The notes: generated from the letters alone by a model not told the origin. A stretch of DNA of 64,000 bases from Paulownia fortunei (GCA_019321725.1 CM033110.1:9603278-9667277); one strand, 5' to 3'; counted from the first letter of the stretch, positions 33,609-45,740 are shown. Numbers and translations: made by a program.

Positions 33609-34927
33609 TTTAGGCCACCAATAATGTTGTTGTAAGTCCTATACATTTTTGTGCTACCTGGGTGTACTGAGTAAGGAGTAGTATGAGCTTCTTCTAAAAT
33701 ATCTCCTTTCATGGCCTTGTCAAACGGCACACACAGTCTCCCTTTATATCGAATAATCCCATCATCAGTAATAGAGAAGTCTGGCCTCTTTCCAACCTCA
33801 ATCATTCTTTTCAATCTACACAAATGTGTGTCCACCTTTTGACCTTCTCTAATTCTATCTTGAAGTACAGGTCTCAACACTAAGGCTGACAACAAACACT
33901 TTTTCCCTTTAGGTACAATTTCAAGCTCTAATCTCTGCAAATCCAGTAATATTGACTTTTGTATAACAAAAAGAGAAGACGTGGATTTTCTGCTCAATGC
34001 ATCTGCAACCACATTCGCTTTACCAGGATGATAGTTGATCACACAATCATAATCCTTCACAAGTTCTAACCATCTTCTTTGTCTCATATTCAACTCTTTT
34101 TGGGTAAAGAAGTACTTCAAACTCTTATGATCTGTGTATATCTCACACTTCTCACCATACAAATAATGTCTCCAAATTTTCAAGGCAAAAACCACAGCAA
34201 CAAGTTCCAAATCATGGGTTGGATAATTCTTTTCATATTCCTTCAATTGCCTTGAAGCATAGGCAATAACCTTCCCATTTTGCATCAAAACAGCACCCAA
34301 ACCATTTTTTGAAGCGTCGCTATACACCACGAATCCACCAATTCCAGTTGGAATGGTAAGAACAGGAGCTGTAGTTAATTTTTGTTTCAGTTCTTCAAAA
34401 CTTCTTTCACAAGCATTGGTCCACAAGAACTTCACATTCTTTCTTGTCAACATTGTCATTGGAGTTGCTATCTTTGAAAATCCCTGAACAAATCGTCGAT
34501 AGTACCCTGCTAATCCCAAGAAACTCCTTACTTCTGATACATTTGTTCGTGTTGGCCACTTAATGACAGCTTCTACCTTGCTCGGATCAACAGAAATACC
34601 ATCCTTTGATACTATATGACCTAGGAATACCACTTGTTCAAGCCAAAACTCACACTTCTTGAATTTAGCATACAACTGTATTTCTTTAAGAACTTGCAGC
34701 ACAATCTTCAAATGTTCCTTGTGCTCTTCTTTATCACGTGAATAAATTAGGATGTCATCAATAAACACAATCACAAATTTATCGAGATATTGCTTGAACA
34801 CCCTATTCATTAGATCCATAAAAGCTGCAGGGGCATTGGTTAAACCGAAAGGCATCACTAGAAATTCATAATGTCCATACCTTGTTCGGAATGCAGTCTT
34901 TGGTATGTCTTCTTCCTTGATCTTCAA
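33605..34927 (-). pseudogene. RT C-terminal half, RNase H and linker of element D
   Basis: An open frame of 440 codons starts at [13 protein letters not shown] and carries [60 protein letters not shown] and the RNase H motifs [37 protein letters not shown]. It ends in the integrase finger with [11 protein letters not shown] instead of [12 protein letters not shown] after a one-base loss near 33640. The frame overlaps the gag-PR-RT frame by four bases at the RT frameshift. Catalytic residues of RT and RNase H are intact. Confidence 0.92.
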
Positions 34928-36876
34928 TTGATGATACCAGAACGCAAATCAATCTTAGAAAATACAGATTCTCCCTGCAATTGATCAAAAAAATCATCTA
35001 TTCTTGGGAGTGGATACTTATTCTTGACTGTTATCTTATTCAACTCTCTATAATCAATGCACAACCGCAATGTACCATCCTTCTTTTTCACGAACAACAC
35101 AGGTGCTCCCCAAGGAGAATAACTAGGGCGAATAAAACCTTTATCAAGCAATTCTTGCAATTGAACTTTTAACTCTTTCAATTCTGTTGGTGCCATTCGG
35201 TATGGTGCTTTAGAAATAGAAGTAGTTCCTGGCATAACATCAATCACAAATTCGATCTCTCGATTTGGTGGTAGTCCCGGTAAATTATCTGGAAATACCT
35301 CAACAAATTCTTGAACCACATCTACATTTTCTAGCTTTAATTGTGCTTCAACTGAGGTGTCCAGAACACTTGCCAAATACCCAACACAACCTTTATTCAA
35401 CATCTTTTGAGCTTTCAAAGCAGATATAATTGGTAAGGACCGTGAGAATGAGATACCATTAAACATAAACTGTTCTTCCCCAGGTGGCTGAAAAATTACA
35501 ATCTTCTTGTTACAATCAATTGTTGCATGATATTTGGTAAGCCAATCCATACCCAGAATAACCTCAAAATTTGGCATCGATAAAATAACAAGATCTGCAT
35601 AGAGAGTCCTATCACTAATCTGAATAGAACAAGCCCTTAACATTTGGTTGGAATCCATTTCTTCCCCAGATGGAACAATCACACTGTACCTTACTTTTAA
35701 TAAATCTGGTGTAATGCCCAATTTTCTCACAAATGCACATGATGCAAATGAATGCGTAGATCCAGAATCTATCAATGCAATTGCAGGTATCCCAAAAATT
35801 AAAATAATACCTGTGACTACGGAAGCATCTGCATCAGCTTGTTCTTGTGTCATTGCATACACTCTCCCCTGAACTTTCCCCTGTACTGTTGGGCAATCCT
35901 TTGCTATATATCCAGGCTTTTTACACTTAAAGCAACGATTAGTAACACTATAGCATTCCCCAAAATGATTCTTCCCACACTTAGTACATTTAGGCCTTTC
36001 AATTGTAGAAGAAGTCTGTCCAACTCTAGGACGCTTTTCATTCCCTTGGCTTAATTTTTGCTCTCCTTTCTTCCACTGGTTTAGATTTCTTGGAGTGAAT
36101 ACTTGCTTCTTTTGTTGTTGGAATTTCTCAATCTCTTTCTCATCTAAATCAGCCATCAAAGCCTTGTCCACCAGTTCTCGAAACTCTATTACTGAAGACA
36201 TTCTCACATCTCTTCTAATTTCAGGATTAAGGCCCCTCAAGAAATGATCCATCTTCTCATTGTTGTTTCTGGCAATATATGGTACATACTTGCAACCCTG
36301 TTCAAATTTTCTCACATAATCACATACAGACATCCCTCCTTGTTTTAACTCCAAGAATTCCTTTACTCTGAGTGACCTAGCATCCCTGGTGAAATACTTA
36401 TCATAAAAGATTGTTTTAAACCTCTCCCAAGTTAGTTCTTCCATAGTCACTACAAGTTTAGCTCCTTCCCACCAAGTTCTAGCATCCTTCTTCAACAAGA
36501 AAATTGCACAGAGTACCTTCTCAGCATCATCAATTCGCATGTAGTCAAAGATAGTGTCCAAAGATTTCACCCATTCCTCTGCAACCATGGGATCAGACCC
36601 ACCATTAAAATCAACCGGTTCCATCTTTCTAAACTTCTCATATACAGCCTGTGAAGGATCCTGTCGAGCTTGTGGTGGAGGAAGGCGCTGATTCTGTTCT
36701 TGGGTTCTTTGTTGCATATCTAGCAATTGTTGTATCTGTTCACCATGCATTCTAGTTTGTTGTTGAATGAGATCAGTCAAATTATCCACCACACTATGAT
36801 TACCCTCATGATCATCCATTGTCTTCCTTTTTGGTGCCATGACCTGATATGCATTCCCCAGTCTCATTCCATTCAT
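34924..36876 (-). pseudogene. gag-protease-RT N-terminal part of element D
   Basis: An open frame of 650 codons starts at [18 protein letters not shown], the start shared with C and the fragment at 13554. Domains: retrotransposon gag around residues 95-235 ([35 protein letters not shown]), two zinc knuckles near 297-330, protease DSG near residue 369 ([13 protein letters not shown]), ILGMDWL, and RT entry near 600 ([10 protein letters not shown]). Gag and pol are one frame with no recoding signal. It ends at [10 protein letters not shown] because one base is lost near 34937 (normal RSGYHQLK). It is the longest intact stretch of any element here. Confidence 0.93.
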
Positions 36877-37042
36877 TAGCCAATAATAAATGCATAATCA
36901 TGATAACAACATGGAATGAAATATAATCAAATGAACATAAAAGCAAATAAACATAAAAGCAAATAAACAAGTAGTTGACCAAGTTTCCCAGCCAGGATGT
37001 GTTCATATGCCTTCTTCGGTCTACAGGAACGACTAAACCTCC

Positions 37043-37054
37043 ACTCTGATACCA
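37043..37054 (-). other. primer-binding site of element D
   Basis: Minus strand TGGTATCAGAGT lies five bases after the LTR end. It has one mismatch (last base T for C) to the initiator tRNA-Met 3' end seen unchanged in the other copies. Confidence 0.88.
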
Positions 37055-37059
37055 CAAAC

Positions 37060-39357
37060 TGTAACACTCCTTAACCTAACTGCAGAGCCTAAACACACTG
37101 ATACAGTTAAGTCAAGAAATGTTAATTTTTCATCTTTACTAGAGTTATGGTTTTTAATAAAAGTTCCCATTCTTAGCTATAAGAGAAAGAACTTGAATCA
37201 TTTTAAACACACCATATACATATATCAAAACTGAGTACATATGTTTACAAAACCATAACAGAGCGGCTTATTTAAAAACAAAATAGAGTTTTCAAAATAA
37301 ACTACAAAATAGGTCGAAGCATGGCATATGAACAAATCTCTGTCCGGCCGCTCTAGAGACTCAATCAACCTCTAAACCTGTACATTTCTACCTGCATCAC
37401 ATGAATCTAATGAGCTAAAGGCTCAGTAAGATAAAACTGATGCAATAACAAATAACATATATGCACATCTCATAAATCATTAAATGCAATATTCTATTTA
37501 ATAATTTTCATTCATAAATCATTCTTTAGGGCCCTTGAAGTGTGGTACCTAACTAATAGTGATAGACCATAGTTTTCGGAACCTGTTCATAATGATTGGC
37601 CAATAAGAGAACTAATACGGGGTTTCCATACTTGGTCTTTCAACCTCAGGTATTAGCCGTATTCTATCTCATTCATTGTGGCTTTCCTATACCGATTTTT
37701 CAACCTCAAGTATTTGCCACCATTTGTTGGGTCCGCCGGTCCCTCCCGCGTCCCTCGTCTACCCGACCATCAATCAAGTACCATACTTCCTTTTAAAAAA
37801 CCTCATTATATTCTTAATAGTGTCATGCTTCATAAACCATAAATGCATCAAACATTACATCATTTGACAAACAACAACAATCACACTAAAATATGAACAA
37901 ACATTATATGATTCTTGTGATACACCAAATGAAAGCTTCAACTTACCTCAAGTCCACTTTGTGCTAGGTGAAAAGGCCAATCTCTTTGGAAGATAGGATG
38001 TGTTAAAGGCCTAACATAATCAAATCATGTACCATTTAATATCCTTTTTATAAATCATTTAGTCTATTCTAGTTAAAGTTTATATACACTTTTCAATCTT
38101 TTGTAAAGAATTACATATCAATTATATAACCTTAAAAACAATGCATACTCCATATTTTACTACTAATTCAAGACATTAAACATTAGGGCAGCCATTAAAT
38201 AACTAATAATTCAAACATAATTATTAGGGCAGCCCCTAAAACATGAACACAATCCGAATTAAAATGACGTAAACTTGATTCTAACTTAAATTGATTATAA
38301 CCTTCAATTAAGCAAACTAATTGCTATTGTTTTCAATCATTCAAAGAAACTTCCAAACACAATATAAGCATTACAAAATCAATAGAAACAAGTAAATTAA
38401 ACAATTTCACAAGACTATCAATTTTGCTAAAAATTAGCTTAACTAGCTTGGTTTTGGCTTCAAGTGTAACTTACTTAAGTTTTCAATAATACAAAAGCAT
38501 ACTAAAACATGTAACCATCCAAGATACTACAAATTCATCATAAGAAACATTGAAAAAGAATATACCTTGATTAAGTTGGATTTAAGCTTCAAAATCAACG
38601 ATTTTCAAGCTTAAAAGGATGGAAACTTGTTCTAGCTTGTGTTCTATGGATTCCTATGGATTGAATTCAAATTTTGTGAGTATGAGAGTGTAGAAATTTG
38701 GGAGAAACTTAGGATAATAATGGATGGTCGTTTTTGAGGTGCTTCCACAAGAAATATGGATGAAAATGATTTCTTTGACCTTTCAAAGAGAGGTAAGTGG
38801 AGGGTGATGATTGGTTGCATCATGCTTGGTGTCTTCTCATGCCAAAAGCCACGTTCATGGGCTAAGGAGATGACAAAAATTGATGCTTTGGTGTTATAAT
38901 CAAGTGCAATGCGGTTTAGAATGGTTTTATGCAACCTAGTCAACCAACCAATCAAATTGCACCATTGTGCATACTTTTAGTTCTTAGCCAATGTAACATA
39001 TTTCAAGTAAATATTTAGACAATTAATCACTTTAGCATATAACTAGTATGGAGCAATACAAATAATTTATTTCATAGCCATTCAACACATCAATCTTCCT
39101 TAACCGAGATACCGAGCTTTTCACTGCAAAAAGGGCACTTAAGGAATATGTTAAATTAAGAAATGAAAGTTTGATCTCATATTTCATGTACTAATGCATG
39201 TTAAATCATAACTGAAGCATATAATAACAATTATTCATGTTCGTGCACTCATGCTATTTGTAAGCCATAATTCAATAATGCACATTGATTAGATGCAAAT
39301 TCATGCAAAATGCTTATTATTGGCTATATATGAGAGAATTGAGAATTGGGCATTACA
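37060..39357 (-). repeat. 5' LTR of element D, 2298 bp
   Basis: It begins TGTAATGCCCAATTC (39357) and ends GGAGTGTTACA (37060). It is about 99% identical by eye to the 3' LTR at 30114-32405. It carries the donor-like ACTTACC (37941-37947), the hairpin TGAGCTAAAGGCTCA (37411-37425), and the acceptor-like CTGC (AG at 37392-37393). A 103-codon frame on the minus strand at 38644-38955 has counterparts in the other family-1 LTRs. Confidence 0.95.
37392..37947 (-). other. intron-like module in family-1 LTR
   Basis: On the minus strand TTGAG|GTAAGTTG (37947) and ATTCATGTGATGCAG|GTAG (37392) bound 556 nt; the hairpin lies just before the acceptor. Equivalent spans are 555 nt at 30443-30997 and 555 nt at 42567-43121. 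The inner sequence shares little with the family-2 module, yet edges and length agree. Confidence 0.5.
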
Positions 39358-39362
39358 ACTAG
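39358..39362. repeat. target site duplication of element D (right)
   Basis: ACTAG, the partner of 30109-30113. Confidence 0.93.
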
Positions 39363-39720
39363 CATAGGATTCGGTTGTGAGTGGGCATCCAAGGTGTGGA
39401 TACCGTTAGAGGGATAACATTTGGGATCCTAGAAGCGAATCAGATTTCAATCAAAGGGGTTTTGAATTGAAGAACATGGAGATACTTTCATTCAGGGATA
39501 ATGATTTGAATCGTTTCAATCCCTACATCAGCCGGAGTACAAATCAATGTAAGAGTTTTTGAAACTTTCTTACTTTAACTATCAGAAAACGCATAACTGA
39601 GTAATTGCGAAAGGGTTCCGGGATTCGTTTTAATTACATGTGATGTAATGTATATTTATATTTTTGAAAAATTTTAAATTCTGCTGCGTATATATTTCCC
39701 GGGATCGCGTGAACCCAACA
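39363..39720 (+). repeat. solo LTR J, right 358 bp
   Basis: This continues the LTR started at 28331, ending CGTGAACCCAACA at 39720 and followed by GTTGC (39721-39725). Joining it to the left part gives an unbroken LTR if one ACTAG and element D are ignored. Confidence 0.85.
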
Positions 39721-39725
39721 GTTGC

Positions 39726-40640
39726 TTGGGTTAACCAATACTCCAGTCGTTTTCATGGATCTAATGAATAGGGTGTTTAAGCCCCATTAGATAAACTCTT
39801 AGTAGTAGTCATCAATAACATATTAGTTTATTCCTCAAGCAAACAAGTACATGAGAAACATCTTAAAATTGTGGTATAGACCTTTAGGGAAATAAATCTT
39901 CATACAATTTAGCTTAAAAGTGTAGCCTTCCTAGGATATATAATCTCTGAAGAAGGTATAGGGGTGGACCTAAGATGGTTGAAGCTATAATGGATTTGCC
40001 CAAGCCAACTAGTATAACCAAGTGAGAAGCTTCTAGGTTATTATTAAAAGTTTGTAGAAGGATTTTCGAATATATCCATGCCTTTAACTAAGTTGACTGA
40101 GAAGAGGTCAAAAATTGAATGAAGTCCAGCCTTTGAGAGAGTTTCAAAAGTGAAGGCTTGAATCAACACATGTATTGACTCTACCCTTTGAAATGGATGG
40201 ATTCTCTATGTACAGTGATGTACAGGCTTGGATATGTCTTGATGTAAAATGAGAAGGTATTGCTTATGCAGTAAGACAATTGAAGCCGTATAAGCATAAC
40301 TACCCCATACATGATTTGCAATTAACTATTGTGGTCTTTACCTTGAAGATATAGAGGCACTACCACTGTGGAGAAAAGTATGAGGTATACACGGACCAAA
40401 ATAGTCTAAAATATATTTTTCACACAAAAAAGAGTTGAAAATGAGGCAAAAAAGATGGTTAAAGCTATTAAAAGATTACGACTTAAGCATTAACTACCAC
40501 CTAGGGAAAGTGAATTATGTGGTGGATGCTTTAAGTAGAAAGGGAAGCAAAATGATAGCCACTATGTTGGCAAAGGAGTAAGAGTCACCTAGAATTGGAG
40601 ATAGTAGAATATAATGATGATGTTTTAGCTACTCTGAGTA
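39726..40640 (+). pseudogene. RT C-terminal half and RNase H of element E
   Basis: RT resumes with [19 protein letters not shown]. The catalytic FIDDILVYS block reads INNILVYSS, so both active-site Asp are Asn, each a G-to-A change. SVAFLGYIISEEGIGVD and KFVEGFSNISMPLTKL follow with many stops. RNase H is recognised by KKELKMRQKRWLKLLKDYD and VVDALSRKG near 40435-40550. The region is dead coding sequence with about one break every 20-40 codons. Confidence 0.8.
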
Positions 40641-40799
40641 TTAAACCATCTAATCTCTAGAGAATTAAGATGGCTCAGAACTCTAATCTCAAGTTGAAGA
40701 GAATTAAGGGGTAAAGCCAAAACAGGGCTATTATCTAATTATCATATAAAAAAAATGGAAGTCTCTACATAAGAGAAAGATTGTGGCATCCCTAACGAT

Positions 40800-42078
40800 G
40801 AAGTGTTCAGAAGGAAAGTTTTATCAAATGCTCATACACGAAACTTTCCTTATACCCTAGGAGCATAAAAATATATCGAGACTTGTGTACTTTTGGTAGA
40901 TTGACATGAAGAAAGATATAGCCAACTACGTGGCTAAAATGCTTATTTGCCAAACATCTAAGCCAACTTCAACCATTGGGAAGATTGTTATACCCATTGG
41001 AGATGCCGAAAATGGAAATAGGAGTATATGATTATTGACTTTGTGGTAGGACTACCACGAAGCTATCGAGGATATGACGCTATTTGGGTAATTGTGGATC
41101 GATTGACTAAGTCCATCCACTTTCTCTCTTTGCCCTACATATACTCGGGGGCCACTATGTAAATGGACACCATAGTGAAGCAAATGACATCTCCATAATA
41201 AGCATTGTGTTAGATAGGGATCATCGGGTTCATATCACGATTCTGGAGGAGAATTTAACAAGCCATTGCAAACAAAAATGGAGCTTTGTATGACATATAA
41301 TCCGCCAACTAATGGCCAATCTGAAAGGATAATTCAAACCTTGACAAACATGCCTAGGGCATGTGTTTTGAATTTCAAAGGGAATTGGGGAAGAATACTT
41401 GACTCTTATAGAGTTCTTGTACAATAATAGCTATCTTAATAACATTGGTATAGCTACACAACTTTGTATGGGAAGAAGTGCAGATTACCCATATGTTGGG
41501 ATGAAATTAACAAAAAAGGAATCATGATGCCTGATTTAGTCTAACTTTTGAGAAAGTTGCCATAATTCGCAAGGCCTAAGGTAGCTCAAGGCCAATAAAA
41601 GAGTTGGGTGGAGACTAAGAAAAGACCCTTAGAATTATAGCAAGGGGACAAAGTGTATCTCAAGGTTTACTTGATACACGAAAGAGTGGAAAGCCAAGTT
41701 CACAATATGTAGGCCTATTAGCGGTGCTAGACAAAGTCGGAGAAGTAGCATAACATCTAGCATTACCTCAAGCATTATCCCAAGTTCACAATATGTTCCA
41801 TGTGTCTCAAATAAAAGAAGTACTTAATGGACCACAACCATGTGCTAGAGCCTGAACCTCTGCTCACCATAGATATTTGAGCTACAAGAATTTCCACTAG
41901 GGATAGCGGATCATAAGGAACAAGTTTTGCGATATAGGATAATTTCTTATGTCCAAGTACAATGGTTAAATCGCACTAAAAAATGAGGTGACATAGGAAT
42001 TGGAAGAGGGCATGTGTGCTCACTATCCATACCTTTTAAAAAACCAAGGTCAGTTGTTTCATGGACGAGAGTTAATAT
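40800..42078 (+). pseudogene. integrase remnant of element E
   Basis: Fragments in three frames give MKKDIANYVAKMLICQ (finger end), NGQSERIIQTLTNMPRACVLN (the catalytic-Glu region), YGKKCRLPICWDEI, and QVHNM/FTICSMCLK (the HNVFHVS equivalent). A stretch near 41020-41240 covers the core but is scrambled by stops. The end near 42060 leads straight into the PPT. A chromodomain cannot be made out clearly. Confidence 0.75.
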
Positions 42079-42091
42079 AAAAGAGGAAGGA
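42079..42091 (+). other. polypurine tract of element E
   Basis: AAAAGAGGAAGGA is followed at 42092 by TGTAGTACTCGATCC, the start of an LTR. Position after integrase fits. Confidence 0.75.
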
Positions 42092-42237
42092 TGTAGTACT
42101 CGATCCAAATTATTTTATTTATTTCAAGTTATGTTAATTCCCATAACTAGTATAAGAATAAGCCCATGAATTATAAATGCATTTATATGGACTAAGGTCC
42201 ACTTTAATTAACTAAAAAATGATCAATATTATTATTT
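42092..42237 (+). repeat. start of 3' LTR of element E, 146 bp
   Basis: It begins TGTAGTACTCGATCC after a PPT and is cut at 42238 by the end of element C. The five bases TATTT (42233-42237) should be one half of the target duplication of C; the partner is beyond the window or lost. Confidence 0.7.
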
Positions 42238-44506
42238 TGTAACACCCCTTAACCTAACTGCAGAGTTACAAGCTGATATAGTTAAGTCAAGAAATATTAA
42301 TTTATCATTAATATTAGAGTTATGGTTTTAATAAAAGTTATCAATTTTTAGCTATAAGAGAAAGAACTTGAATCATTTTAAACACACCATATACATATAT
42401 CAAAACTGAGTACTTCTATTTATAAAACCATAACAGATCGGCTTATTTAAAAACAAAACAGAGTTTTCAAAATAAACTACAAAATAGTTTGAAGCATGGC
42501 ATATGAACAAATCTTTGTCCGGCCACTTTAGAGACTCAGTCAATCTCTAAACCTGTACATTTCCACCTGCATCACATGAATCTAATGAGCTAAAGGCTCA
42601 ATAAGATAAAACTGATGCAATAACAAATAACATATATGCACATCTCATAACTCATTAAATGCATTATTCTATTTAATAACTTTTAAACATAAATCATTCT
42701 TTAGGGCTCTCGAAGTGTGGTACCTAACTAATAGCGATAGACCGTGGTTTTCGGAACATGTTCATAATGATTGGCCAATAAGAGAACTAATACGGGATTT
42801 CCATACTTCATTTTTCAACCTCAGGTATTAGCAGTATTCTATCTCATTCATTGTGGCTTTCCTATACCGGTTTTTCAATATCAAGTATTTGTCACCATTT
42901 GTTGGGTCCGCCGGTCCCTCCCGCATCCCTTGTCTACCCGACCATCAATCAAGTACAATACTTCCTTTTCAAAAACCTCATTATATTCTTAATAGTGTCA
43001 TGCTTCATAAACCATAAATGCATCAAATACTACATCATTTGGCAACAATAACAATCACATTAAAACATGAACAAACATTATATGATTCTTGTGATACAGT
43101 AAATGAAAGCTTCAACTTACCTCAAGTTCACTTTGTCGCAAGTGAAAAGACCAATCTCTTTAGAAGATAGGATGTGTTAAAGGCCTAACATAATCAAATC
43201 ATGCACCATTTAATATCCTTTTTATAAATTATTTAGTCTATTCTAGTTAAAGTTCATATACACTTTTCAATCTTTTGTAAATAATTCTATATCAATTACA
43301 TAACCTTAAAAACAATGCATACTCCATATTTTACTACTAATTCAAGACATTTATAAATAATAATTCAAACATAATTATTAGGGTAGCCCCTAAAACATGC
43401 ACCCAATCCAAATTAACATGACGTAAATTCAGTTCTAACTTAAATTGATTGTACCCTTCAATTAAGCAAACTAGTTGCTATTGTTTTCAATCATTCAAAA
43501 GAACTTCCAAACACAATATAAGCATAACAAGATTAATATAAATAAGTAAATTGAGCATATTTCACAAGACTATCAATTTTGCTAAAAACTAGCTTAACTA
43601 GCTTGGTTTTGGCTTCAAGTGTAACTTACTTAAGTTTTCAATCATACAAAAACATACTAAAACATGTAACCATCCAAGATACTACAAATTCATCATAAGA
43701 AACATTGAAAAAGAATATACCTTGATTAAGTTGGAATTAAGCTTCAAAATCAACGGTTTTCAAACTTAAAAAGGGTGGAACTTGTTCTAGTTTGTGTTCT
43801 ATGAATTCCTATGGATTGAATTCAAATTTTTGTGAGTATGAGAGTGTAGAAATTTGGGGAAAACTTAGGAGAATAAGGGCTGGTCGATTTGGAGGTGCTT
43901 CCACAAGAAATATGGATGAAAATGATTTCTTTGACCTTTCAAAAAGAGGTAAGTGGAGGATGATGATTGGTTGCATCATGCTTGGTGTATTCTCATGCCA
44001 AAAGCCATGTTCATGGGCTAAGGAGATGACAAAAATTGATACTTTGGTGTTATAATCAAGTGCAATGCGGTTTAAAATGATTTCATGCAACCTAGTCAAC
44101 CAACCAATCAAATTACACCATTTTGCGTACTTTTAGTTCTTAGCCAAATGTAACATATTTAAAGCAAATATTTAGGCAAATAATCACTTTAGAATGTAAC
44201 AAGTATGGAGCAATACGAATAATTCATTTCATGGCCATTCAACGCATCAATCTTCCTTAATCGAGATATCGAGCTTTTTACTGCAAAAAGGCACTTAAGG
44301 AATATGTTAAATCAAGAAACAAAAGTTTGATCTCATATTTCATGTACTAATGCATGTTAAAGCATAACTAGAGTATATAATAACAATTACTCAAGTTCAT
44401 GCAATCATGCTATTTGTATGCCATAATTCAATAATACACATTGATTACAAGCATATTCATGCAACATGCTTATTATTGGCTATGTAGGAGAGAATTGGGC
44501 ATTACA
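42238..44506 (-). repeat. 3' LTR of element C, 2269 bp
   Basis: It starts TGTAATGCCCAATTC on the minus strand (44506) and ends GGGTGTTACA (42238). It has more differences from the D LTRs than those have from each other. Donor-like ACTTACC at 43115-43121, hairpin at 42586-42600, acceptor-like AG at 42567-42568. The antisense frame at 42771-42992 and the sense frame at 43809-44111 match those in D. Confidence 0.93.
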
Positions 44507-44519
44507 ATCCTTCATTTCT

Positions 44520-45740
44520 TATAAAAATTTCGTCCTCAAAATTTGACGTACCATATAATTCTGGATACTTGCTCTGCATTTCTTCTTCTCTTTCCTACGT
44601 GGCCTCTTAGTACTTTAACAAGTCGAATCTTTTTTGTTCTCAACTCTTTTTCCTTCTGATCCAAGATTTACACTGGTTTCTCTTCATAAGCTAAATAAGG
44701 AGTCAATTCCAACGGTTCATAACTCAACACATGAGAAGGGTTTGAAATGTACTTTCTCAACATAGACACATGGAAAATATTGTGAACACTAGATAATGAT
44801 GGAGGTAAGGCCACTCTATAAGCTTTATCACCAACTCTTTCGAGAATCTCGAATGGGCCAACATACCTTAGGCTGAGTTTTCCTTTCTTTCCAAATCTCA
44901 TAACAACTTTCATGGGATCTACTTTTAAGAACACATGATCCCCAATGGCAAACTCTAGATCTTTTCTCTATTTATCTGCATAACTTTTCTGTCTACTCTG
45001 CGCAATCTTCATTCTCTCTCGTATCTCCTCCACTAACTTAGCGGTATGTTGAACTATTTCTGGACCAAGTAGGCTTCGTTCTCCAACTTCATCCCAATGA
45101 ACTGGAGATCTATATTTCCTTCCATACAATGCTTCATAAGGCGCCATTCTAATTGTTGATTAGTAGCTATTATTATAAGTAAACTCCACTAATGGAAGCT
45201 TTGCATCCCAACTCCCTTGAAAATCTAGCACACAAGCTCTTTACATATCCTCTATTATCTAAATAACCCTCTTTGATTGCCCGTCACTTTGTGGATGAAA
45301 TGTTGTACTGAATACAAGTTTTGTTACCATGGCACTGTGTAAGCTCTTCCAAAATATAGATGTAAACTTAGGATCTCTATTAGACACTATTGAAATTGGC
45401 ACTCCATGTAACCTGACTATCTTTTTAATATATTGTTGAGCATACTGGTCCATATTGTATGTGGATTTCACTAGAAGAAAATGGGCTAATTTAGTTAATC
45501 TATCAACAATCACCCATATGGAATTATACCCCTTTTGTGTTCTAGGTAATCCAAGCACAAAGTCCATTGTAATGTGCTCCCATTTCCACTTTGGAATCAA
45601 CAAGGGCTTCAATAACCCTGATGGTCTTTGATGTTCAATCTTAACTTGTTGACAAGTTAGACATTCAACCACAAATTTTGCTATATCTCTCTTCATTTTA
45701 GGCCACCAATAATGTTGTTCTAAGTCCTTATACATTTTTG
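44520..45740 (-). pseudogene. integrase and chromodomain of element C
   Basis: The frame 45735-45259 has [25 protein letters not shown] (finger), [12 protein letters not shown] (first Asp) and SIVSNRDPKF, where the second catalytic Asp region reads SNRD in place of SDRD, a G-to-A type change. The downstream part has stops near 45240 and 45165, then FLKVDPMKVVMRFGKKGKL and HNIFHVSMLRKYISNPSH. About 23 bp of the chromodomain are deleted near 44608. This integrase could not work. Confidence 0.88.

Larger units (their letters stand above)
30114..39357 (-). mobile_element. nearly complete family-1 chromovirus D, 9244 bp
   Basis: It has two LTRs (2298 and 2292 bp), PBS, gag-PR-RT-RNase H-IN-chromodomain order, PPT and a perfect ACTAG target duplication. 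It lies on the minus strand inside solo LTR J. By eye about 25 differences, including indels, separate the two LTRs (about 1%), so the insertion is recent. Even so, at least five frameshifts break pol: RT near 34937, integrase finger near 33640, integrase core end near 33180, GPY/F region near 32735 and chromodomain near 32519. It is the best reference copy of family 1 in the window. Confidence 0.95.
27291..42237 (+). mobile_element. old gypsy element E, 5'-truncated and twice interrupted
   Basis: Gypsy order PR-RT-RNase H-IN followed by a PPT and LTR start can be traced on the + strand, with stops every few dozen codons. The RT is split by the solo LTR at 28331-39720 (TSD GTTGC). The 3' LTR is split at 42238 by element C. 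No gag, PBS or 5' LTR was found. Wording such as FMDLMNRV and NGQSERIIQTL places it near the chromoviruses, but its LTR start (TGTAGTACTCGATCC) differs from families 1-3. Confidence 0.8.

Noticed and set aside
32430..36876. An env-like third gene making an element an endogenous retrovirus
   Set aside because: Nothing but the chromodomain tail and PPT lies between integrase and the 3' LTR; no membrane or signal segment.
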